NCBI RefSeq assembly: GCF_009876115.1
Contig: NZ_WWSY01000012.1
Location: forward strand, 8,961-72,960
DNA length: 64,000 nucleotides
Source of the DNA: Collinsella aerofaciens
Lineage (GTDB): Bacteria > Actinomycetota > Coriobacteriia > Coriobacteriales > Coriobacteriaceae
Direction: 5' to 3'
Both the position numbers and the translations under genes were made by a program. Shown piece after piece: positions 58,120 through 64,000 of the stretch. The notes beneath the pieces were generated by a model. It saw nothing but the letters and a program-made list of their open reading frames with translations, was not told where the DNA came from and searched no databases. The first letter of the stretch is position 1. Every line of letters starts with the position of its first letter.

Positions 58120-59490
58120 ATGGCAGACAAGAAGGAACTGGCCGCTCGTGTCCTCGAGCTCGTGGGCGGCGCCGATAACGTTGTTATGGCAACGCACTGC
58201 ATTACAAGGCTGAGGTTCAACCTGAAGGACGATAGCAAGGCAGACCTGGAGGCCCTTAAGACGCTTGACGGCGCCTTGGGCGCGCAGGTTAAAGACGGGC
58301 AGTGGCAGGTTATCATCGGCACCAGCGTGGGGTCGGTATATGACGAATTGGAGCCCATGCTTGGCGACAGGATGGGTGGCGAGGTCTCCGCCGACGCCGA
58401 GCAGCCTGAGCTCCAAAAAGGTTCGGCTCGCGTATTCGATATCATCACCGGCATCTTCTCCGCTATCATTCCCGCACTGGTGGCGGGAGGCATCGTAAAG
58501 GGCATCCTGGCTGCTATCGCGGCTTTTGGAATCGACACGGGTGCCGGCGACTTTGCGATATTCAATATGATTTCGGATATCCCGTTCTACTTCTTGCCGT
58601 TTTTGCTGGCAATGTCTACAGCTGATAAGTTCCGAGTCAACCGTTCGCTTGCGCTTTGTGTTGCCGGATCGCTGATGTACCCGACTATTGTCAACGCTGT
58701 CGGTACGGGCGAGACGCCTCTTGCGTTGTTCGGTTTTACGGTGCCGATTTTTAGCTACGCCGATTCCGTGTTCCCGGTCATCTTTGGCGTCATTGGCTTG
58801 TCTTTTGTATATCGCGCAATCGACAAAGTCGTGCCGGATCTCTTTAAGCTCGTTGTCGTTCCGGCGCTCTCCCTTGCTATCGTGATTCCGGTCAACCTGT
58901 TTGTGCTCGCCCCGATTGGTGCCTGGTGCGGTCTTGGTCTTGCCAACGGTATCGTTTGGCTATTCTCGACGTTAGGTCCCGTTGCCGGTTTTCTGCTGGG
59001 CTTCTTTATGCCGCTTATCGTGCTCTTTGGCATGCACCAGTCGACGAGCCCCATCCAGATTTCCAATATCGCAACGCTGGGGTATGACTATCTGCTCCCG
59101 ATCTCTTTCTGCCATAACCTCGCCGAAAGCGGTGCGTCTTTTGGTGCAGCTCTGCGCATGACCGACGAAAAGCTCAAGTCCGCTGCAATGACGTGCGCCT
59201 TCTCAGCATTTATGGGAATTTCCGAGCCCGCCTTGTTTACCGTTCAGGTTCCTAACAGGACTCCGCTTATCGCTGCGATGATTGCGGATGGCATTGGCGG
59301 CGCGCTCACCGTTGTTCTGGGCGCTAAGTGCTTCGGCTTTGTTATGCCTGGCATTACCTCGTTGCCCGTTTATGCCGATCCAAGCGGTAATCCCATGAAC
59401 CTGATCATGATTGTCGTCTGCATCGCTTTGACTTGGGTTATCTCTGCGGCGCTCTCGTTTGCGCTCTATGGTCGTTTCGACAAAAAGTAA
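58120..59490 (+). CDS. PTS EIIBC component, beta-glucoside type
   Basis: A 456-residue permease. EIIB is at residues 1-85 (phosphocysteine in ATHCITRLRF, about Cys27), and EIIC follows with about ten helices and blocks such as FGMHQSTSPIQ and FSAFMGISEPALF. BglF-type proteins carry an additional C-terminal EIIA; this one ends after EIIC and needs EIIA in trans. The GH1 gene upstream indicates beta-glucoside import. ATG 58120 follows TAGGAGTGATTGTT. Confidence 0.9.
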   Translation: MADKKELAARVLELVGGADNVVMATHCITRLRFNLKDDSKADLEALKTLDGALGAQVKDGQWQVIIGTSVGSVYDELEPMLGDRMGGEVSADAEQPELQKGSARVFDIITGIFSAIIPALVAGGIVKGILAAIAAFGIDTGAGDFAIFNMISDIPFYFLPFLLAMSTADKFRVNRSLALCVAGSLMYPTIVNAVGTGETPLALFGFTVPIFSYADSVFPVIFGVIGLSFVYRAIDKVVPDLFKLVVVPALSLAIVIPVNLFVLAPIGAWCGLGLANGIVWLFSTLGPVAGFLLGFFMPLIVLFGMHQSTSPIQISNIATLGYDYLLPISFCHNLAESGASFGAALRMTDEKLKSAAMTCAFSAFMGISEPALFTVQVPNRTPLIAAMIADGIGGALTVVLGAKCFGFVMPGITSLPVYADPSGNPMNLIMIVVCIALTWVISAALSFALYGRFDKK

Positions 59491-59519
59491 CAACGTCTTG
59501 AGATAGACAATATTAATCG

Positions 59520-59570
59520 GCCGCTCGCCGGGGAATCGTTCTGCGACGCCCCGGCGAGCGGCATTTTATT
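59520..59570. terminator. Terminator between EIIBC and ygiQ
   Basis: GCCGCTCGCCGGGG and CCCCGGCGAGCGGC are perfect 14-bp arms, followed by ATTTTATT. It lies between convergent genes. Confidence 0.85.
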
Positions 59571-59616
59571 GGTGGGGCGTGTCGTGTCGCCAACGGCGGC
59601 ATGCCGCCTCGCCGCC

Positions 59617-61752
59617 CTAGTTGCGACGCCCGCCTCCGTTGGCACCCTGACGCCCCTGAGCTGCACGGTTGCGCCCGGCAGTGTTTTGCGCGCGCGACAT
59701 GCCGCTGTGCCCCTTGCTGCCTTTAGGCCCCTTGCCGGCGGCGCCACCATGTGGCTTGCCGCCCTTCTTGCCGGTGCCATGCCCACCGCCAGCAGATGTC
59801 TCGCCCGGGCGTGGCGGCACGGGGCGAATCAGGCAATGCTTGGTGTAGCCGATCAGGTCGCGACGGCCAGCCTTTTCCAGCGCCTCGCGTACCAGCTTGT
59901 AGTTCTCGGGCTTGCGATACTGGATGAGCGCGCGTTGCATGGCCTTCTCGTGCGGGTCGCGCGCCACATAGATCGGTTTCATGGTGCGCGGGTCCACGCC
60001 GGTGTAGTACATGCACGTCGACATGGTGGACGGGGTGGGGTAGAAGTCCTGCACCTGTTCGGGCATGTAGCCCATGTCGCGCACGGCTTCGGCAAGGTCC
60101 ACGGCTTCCTTCATGGTCGAGCCGGGGTGGCTCGAGATTAGATACGGCACCACGTACTGCTTGAGTCCGTATTCGCGGTTCAAGCGTTCAAATTTACGGC
60201 AGAACGCGTCGTAGACGGCGCGGCTCGGTTTGCCCATCACGGACAGCACCGCGTCGCTCACGTGCTCGGGTGCTACGCGCAGCTGGCCCGAGACGTGATG
60301 CTCCAGCAGCTCGCGCAAAAACTCGTCCGAGGCGTCGGCCATGGTGTAGTCAAAGCGTATGCCGCTGCGGACGAAGACCTTCTTGACGCCCGGCAGCTGG
60401 CGCAGATCGCGCAGCAGCTGCGTGTAGCCGCTCTCGTCGACCACCATGTTCTTGCACACACTCGGCCACAGACAGCGCTTGTTCTTGCACACGCCGTGCT
60501 TGAGCTGCTTGTCGCAGGCCGGACGGCTAAAGTTGGCCGTCGGTCCACCCACGTCGTTGATGTAGCCCTTAAACTCGGGATCGCGCGTGAGCAGCTCGGC
60601 CTCGCGCATGATCGAGTCGTGGCTGCGCATCTGCAGTACGCGGCCCTGGTGGAAGGTGAGGGCGCAAAACGAGCACTCGCCAAAACAGCCGCGGTTGGAG
60701 CTAATGGAAAATTTGATTTCGGCAAAGGCCGGCACGCCGCCCGTTGCGTCGTAGTCGGGATGCCAATCGCGTGCGTAGGGGAGTTCGGCAACCTCGTCCA
60801 TCTCGTCTATGGTGAGTGTTGCCGATGGCGGGTTCTGCACCACATAGACGCTGTTGGGGTAGGGCTCTACCAGACGATGCCCGGTGATGGGGTCCATGTT
60901 CTGCTGCTGCACATTAAAGCTGCGCGCGTAGTTGAGCTTGTCGGCGGTAAGGTCGTCCCAGCTGGGCAGCAGGTCGTAGTCGTAGACCTCGTCGAGCGAA
61001 CCCGTGCGGTAGACGGTACCGTTGATGTAGGTGATCTGATCGACAGGCAGTCCGGCATCGAGCGCGTCGGCGATCTCGACGATCGCATGCTCGCCCATGC
61101 CGTAGATGAGGATGTCGGCGCCCGAGTCGAGCAGTACCGAGCGCTTGAGCTTGTCCTGCCAGTAGTCGTAGTGGGCCAGGCGGCGCAGGCTTGCCTCGAT
61201 GCCGCCGATGATGATGGGAGCGTCCTTGAACGTCTGGCGGATGAGGTTGCCGTAGACCGTGACGGCACGATTGGGGCGGTGCCCCTCCTCGCCACCGGGG
61301 GTATAGGCGTCGGTATGGCGGCGGTGCTTGGTCACCGAATAGTGGTTGACCATGGAGTCCATGTTGCCGGCGCTGACGAGAAAGCCCAGGCGCGGCTCGC
61401 CGAGCACGGTGATGCTGGCGGGGTCGGTCCAGTCGGGCTGGCAGATGATACCCACCTTGTAACCGTGCGCGTCGAGCACGCGGCTGATGATGGCCATGCC
61501 AAAGCTCGGATGGTCCACGTAGGCATCGCCGCAGATATAGACGAAGTCGCACTGGTCCCAGCCACGCGCATCCATGTCGGCGCGGCTGACGGGGAGGAAC
61601 TTGTCGCGGCCCGGACGCCAGGGGCGTGAGGGCGCTGCTGAGGCATGCGTGGGTCGCGAGCCCTGCGCCTTGCCGCCGCGCTTTTGCTGCTGGCCCTGTT
61701 TGCCCTGCTGTCCGCGTTGGCTGTTCTGAGCGTGCTGAGGCTTTTTTGCCAC
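59617..61752 (-). CDS. YgiQ-family radical SAM protein
   Basis: A 711-residue protein of the YgiQ (UPF0313) family. A basic, Gln-rich N-terminal tail (about residues 1-50) precedes an N-terminal domain starting at KFLPVSRADMDARGWDQCDF (seen as KFLPVSRADM). The radical SAM cluster motif CFGECSFC is near residues 355-362, and a C-terminal domain includes LRVAPEHVSD and QVQDFYPTPSTMSTCMYYTG. The tail is rich in Gly, Lys and Arg. The reaction is unknown. GTG 61752 follows GGGAGGGATC; the upstream extension of the frame has no family features. Confidence 0.9.
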   Translation of the reverse strand: MAKKPQHAQNSQRGQQGKQGQQQKRGGKAQGSRPTHASAAPSRPWRPGRDKFLPVSRADMDARGWDQCDFVYICGDAYVDHPSFGMAIISRVLDAHGYKVGIICQPDWTDPASITVLGEPRLGFLVSAGNMDSMVNHYSVTKHRRHTDAYTPGGEEGHRPNRAVTVYGNLIRQTFKDAPIIIGGIEASLRRLAHYDYWQDKLKRSVLLDSGADILIYGMGEHAIVEIADALDAGLPVDQITYINGTVYRTGSLDEVYDYDLLPSWDDLTADKLNYARSFNVQQQNMDPITGHRLVEPYPNSVYVVQNPPSATLTIDEMDEVAELPYARDWHPDYDATGGVPAFAEIKFSISSNRGCFGECSFCALTFHQGRVLQMRSHDSIMREAELLTRDPEFKGYINDVGGPTANFSRPACDKQLKHGVCKNKRCLWPSVCKNMVVDESGYTQLLRDLRQLPGVKKVFVRSGIRFDYTMADASDEFLRELLEHHVSGQLRVAPEHVSDAVLSVMGKPSRAVYDAFCRKFERLNREYGLKQYVVPYLISSHPGSTMKEAVDLAEAVRDMGYMPEQVQDFYPTPSTMSTCMYYTGVDPRTMKPIYVARDPHEKAMQRALIQYRKPENYKLVREALEKAGRRDLIGYTKHCLIRPVPPRPGETSAGGGHGTGKKGGKPHGGAAGKGPKGSKGHSGMSRAQNTAGRNRAAQGRQGANGGGRRN

Positions 61753-62002
61753 GATCCCTCCCGGTGTTTGTATGCTGCACGTAATTGTAACCAGTCTTTT
61801 TGGGACGGGGCTAAAAAGACTGGTGGAGTACACGAGGTCTCGGGTGTCGGTGCCGCGCCCGCCGTTTGTTTCCAGACTGTGTATCTGCGCGTTGGAGAAC
61901 CCGTCTCGAGCACACGCCATGTTGTCAATGGGTTACAGTATGAACGGCGGCTATGTCTCCGCCAACGCACGAGAGAGTCGTCAACAAGGAGGATGCACGA
62001 CG

Positions 62003-62719
62003 ATGCAGCGTGCCAAACAGATATCGGAATCTATTGAGCTGGGCATCATCTTGGCGCTCGCCGGTGGCTTTATGGATGTGTATTCGTACATTGGGCGCGA
62101 CCATGTTTTCGCCAACGCGCAGACGGGCAACATCCTGCTCGTGGGCGTGAGCATCTCGGAGGGCAACTGGGCGCTGGCGGGGCGCTACTTCTTCCCTGTG
62201 GTGTCGTTTGCCGTGGGCATTATGCTTGCCGACCTGGTTCACGAGCGGTTTGGCAGTGTGATTCACTGGCGCCAGGTGACGGTGTTCTTTGAAGCCGTCA
62301 TCTTGCTGGGCGTGAGCTTTATCCCGGGCGGCGATTTCAATCTGCTTGCCAACTGCCTTACCTCATTTGCCTGCGGTATGCAGGTCGAGAGCTTCCGCAA
62401 GATCCACGGTCACGGCATCGCCACGACCATGTGCATCGGTAACCTGCGCAATGCGCTGCAAAACGTGGATGATTACATCATCACCCACAAGCGCGGCTTT
62501 TTGGAAAACGGCGTGCTGTACTTTGGCGTGATCTTTACCTTTGTGTTTGGCGCCGTGCTGGGCAACTGGTGTATTGAGCGCATGGGCCTGCACGCCATCG
62601 TCGTGGCGAGCGTGCTGCTGTTTGTCGCGTTTGCCATCATGTTCATCGACCGCGAGCGCGACCTGCGTTTTCGCTGGAAGCTTGCGGCCGAGGCTTGGAA
62701 AGAGGGCTGTCGAAAGTAA
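62003..62719 (+). CDS. DUF1275 (YoaK-family) membrane protein
   Basis: A 238-residue membrane protein with six to seven helices. Family blocks are LALAGGFMDVYSYIG, FANAQTGNILLVG and the SFACGMQVESFRKIHGHGIATTMCIGNLRN region (seen as CGMQ and TTMCIGNLR). Its function is unknown. ATG 62003 is chosen because AAGGAGGATGCACGACG precedes it; the frame is open further upstream without support. Confidence 0.88.
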   Translation: MQRAKQISESIELGIILALAGGFMDVYSYIGRDHVFANAQTGNILLVGVSISEGNWALAGRYFFPVVSFAVGIMLADLVHERFGSVIHWRQVTVFFEAVILLGVSFIPGGDFNLLANCLTSFACGMQVESFRKIHGHGIATTMCIGNLRNALQNVDDYIITHKRGFLENGVLYFGVIFTFVFGAVLGNWCIERMGLHAIVVASVLLFVAFAIMFIDRERDLRFRWKLAAEAWKEGCRK

Positions 62720-62724
62720 CCGAA

Positions 62725-62762
62725 TGCGGCAAAGGGACAGCCCCTTTGCCGCAATATTTTTC
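62725..62762. terminator. Terminator with GGGAC core
   Basis: TGCGGCAAAGGG (62725-62736) and CCCTTTGCCGCA (62742-62753) are perfect arms followed by ATATTTTT. Its core CAAAGGGACAGCCCCTTTG resembles the hairpin at 27365-27387. Confidence 0.8.
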
Positions 62763-62841
62763 ATCTCTATGTAGTACAGCTTCAGGAGCCAGAAAAAAAC
62801 TATCTAGCTCCTGAATGTTGTTACGAACTGCTTTTTGCAAT

Positions 62842-63378
62842 TTATTCGAGATGCTCTTCAATCCGAGCCCTCAGAAGGGCAATGGCTGTGGGTATTCCAA
62901 TTGCGGCGGCTAATTCGGCTTTATCCAAAACCTGTATGTTAAAGCACGATTGTTTATCACATTGAAGGACGTTAACTGAAGATAGCTTCACTTCCCGTTG
63001 ACTGAATATATCGTAATCTCCAAATAGGAAGTTACCTTTTATTGTGTAATTCGGTATGTTCGTTACGCACTTCATCTCAAGTCTGTTTAGGCCATAATCG
63101 AACACCGCGACTTCCTTGTGTTCGATGATGAGCGCAACCCTGGGCATGTTACTAAAACCACCGTCGACGACAGTAAAGAGCTTTTCATTTGCATCGTCAT
63201 AAACGGTGTATTTAAGACTCAATAGCTGTCCTAGTGGACCCGTGAACCCATGTCTTTTGATGTTGAGGTTGTCTCCCGCTGGGTTGACGAGAGCCAGAGC
63301 ATGCGGATAAGGGTTACCTTCAATTGAGATTCGATATTCGTTTGTAGCCGTCTTGCTCGATTTAGGACCAGTAGCCAT
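62842..63378 (-). CDS. Protein of unknown function, low-GC, 178 residues
   Basis: Not recognised. The sequence is mostly beta strands with alternating hydrophobics (VYDDANEKLFTVVDGGF, YTIKGNFLFGDYDIF), somewhat like the tubby/LURP-one-like fold, then a short C-terminal helix (AIALLRARIEEHLE). Base composition is clearly more AT-rich than its neighbours and the gene adjoins an IS30-type element, which suggests acquisition by transfer. ATG 63378 follows GAGG by about 10 bases. Confidence 0.65.
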   Translation of the reverse strand: MATGPKSSKTATNEYRISIEGNPYPHALALVNPAGDNLNIKRHGFTGPLGQLLSLKYTVYDDANEKLFTVVDGGFSNMPRVALIIEHKEVAVFDYGLNRLEMKCVTNIPNYTIKGNFLFGDYDIFSQREVKLSSVNVLQCDKQSCFNIQVLDKAELAAAIGIPTAIALLRARIEEHLE

Positions 63379-63618
63379 CACGCGTCATCGCCTCGATCGA
63401 ATTGGAACCGTCTTCTGCTTCGTGCGGAGAATTACGCTGTACGTTGCAGTACATGCAGCTGCAATAACCGCATGGGCAATTTCTAACAAAATGAATGACA
63501 CTATTTGCTGCATGCATATTAATTACTATAAAGTATCCTTTTATAAACGTATTGTCAAACATATATTGCTAAAACAGAAACAATTTATACCTTGATTATC
63601 GACTTTATCCGAACACCT
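63379..63618. other. AT-rich intergenic region
   Basis: This 240-bp stretch is strongly AT-rich compared with the rest of the window. It presumably holds the promoter of the low-GC gene; no gene or hairpin is supportable. Confidence 0.45.
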
Positions 63619-63654
63619 CCCACATTCATCCGTACATGTACGGATGAATGTGGG
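63619..63654. repeat. Perfect 36-bp palindrome next to IS30-type transposase
   Basis: CCCACATTCATCCGTACA (63619-63636) and TGTACGGATGAATGTGGG (63637-63654) are perfectly complementary with no loop. It lies 53 bases before the transposase start and is probably an element end, a junction of two ends, or the insertion target. Confidence 0.8.
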
Positions 63655-63707
63655 AACCCGATACCCTGAGGGCCGGATCGGCCGGCCCCGGGAGATCGGA
63701 GGACGGC

Positions 63708-64000
63708 ATGTCCGGAAAGAAGAAAAGGGGCTCCGCAAGGGCGGTCCCGAGGGCCTACGGAAGGCTCACGAGGCACGAGCGGGACACGGTCCAGAGGATG
63801 CTGGAGCGCAGGGCGTCGTGCAGGGAGATCGCGAGGGAGCTGGGCAGGTCGCCCTCGACGGTGAGCGCCGAGGTGGCGTCGCACAGGTTCGTGACGGCGC
63901 CGAAGGCCAGGCGCGGCGAGCGCGTGGACGCCTCCGCCGACCTGTCGGCGGCCTGCCCGCGCCTGGCCGCGTGGCCGCGCTGCTGCAACGGGTGCGGGCG
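63708..64000 (+). mobile_element. IS30-family transposase gene, N-terminal part, cut by window end
   Basis: From ATG 63708 the frame stays open to the window end (97 residues). Residues 19-62 form the IS30 N-terminal helix-turn-helix: RLTRHERDTVQRMLERRAS, then REIARELGRSPSTVSAEV and HRF. The Cys-containing stretch CCNGCG at the edge matches the downstream part of several IS30 transposases; the DDE catalytic domain would lie outside. GGAGG is 7 bases before the ATG. Confidence 0.85.

Noticed and set aside
63585..63884. 99-codon minus-strand frame at the right end
   Set aside because: It overlaps the IS30-type transposase start on the other strand and reads through the 36-bp palindrome; the plus-strand frame has the clear helix-turn-helix.

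Overview
The window looks like chromosomal DNA of a Coriobacteriia gut anaerobe, most probably Collinsella. The support is indirect: high GC coding sequence with a strong C/G third-position bias, a fermentative and anaerobic gene set (FeFe hydrogenase, rubredoxin, several PTS sugar systems), and an LPxTG-type surface protein. No rRNA is present to confirm the genus.

Layout. 1-4.2 kb: ftsE-ftsX and rnr. 4.3-5.7 kb: an orphan serine recombinase and a VanZ-like membrane protein. 5.8-10.3 kb: N-acetylmuramic acid recycling (RpiR-type regulator, murQ, murP-like EIIBC, mupG-like hydrolase). 10.3-14.2 kb: ArsC/Spx-like protein, tRNA-Gln and tRNA-Glu, a TPR protein overlapping smpB, and a flavin reductase next to a 47-residue rubredoxin. 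14.4-16.6 kb, minus strand: Nramp transporter and gpmA. 17.2-23.4 kb: gltB-gltD. 23.7-27.4 kb: a protein of unknown function, an AbiEi-like/DUF559-like nuclease candidate and an amidohydrolase. 27.5-31.2 kb, minus strand: zinc-ribbon protein and a copper operon copA-copZ-csoR with a recognisable CsoR-type operator. 31.8-38.8 kb, minus strand: a large cell-wall-anchored coiled-coil/CAP protein, a Ser/Thr kinase with an apparent frameshift into a membrane-anchored DUF6273 domain, and an FHA protein. 39.4-41.6 kb: DEAD-box RNA helicase. 42.2-47.7 kb: a flavodoxin/ferredoxin protein and an alpha-glucoside PTS operon (EIIA, BglG-type antiterminator, EIICB, GH4 phospho-alpha-glucosidase) behind a leader with a probable antiterminator site. 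48-54 kb: GltD-like Fe-S flavoprotein, FeFe hydrogenase, Tat-type lipoprotein and a fused permease-ATPase. 54.3-55.5 kb: orphan RelB/DinJ-like antitoxin and CPBP protease. 55.5-59.5 kb: AraC regulator divergent from a GH1 phospho-beta-glucosidase and EIIBC. 59.6-62.7 kb: YgiQ radical SAM protein and DUF1275 membrane protein. The right end is AT-rich and holds an unknown gene and the start of an IS30-family transposase that runs off the window.

The most unusual signal is non-coding. A 57-bp palindromic unit (arms of about 15 bp reading TCTCGATCTGTAAC / GTTACAGATCGAGA, variable 27-bp centre) occurs 17 times, always in clusters of two to four, and in all ten within-cluster intervals the units are spaced 80 or 81 bp apart. 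The seven clusters bracket discrete gene cassettes: mntH-gpmA, the nuclease candidate, the surface protein, and the kinase/FHA genes. Two other palindromic families (about 67 bp and 46 bp) and a set of hairpins sharing a GGGAC core are also present. The nuclease gene sits only 26 bp and 8 bp from its flanking clusters, which makes it a candidate partner of the repeats.
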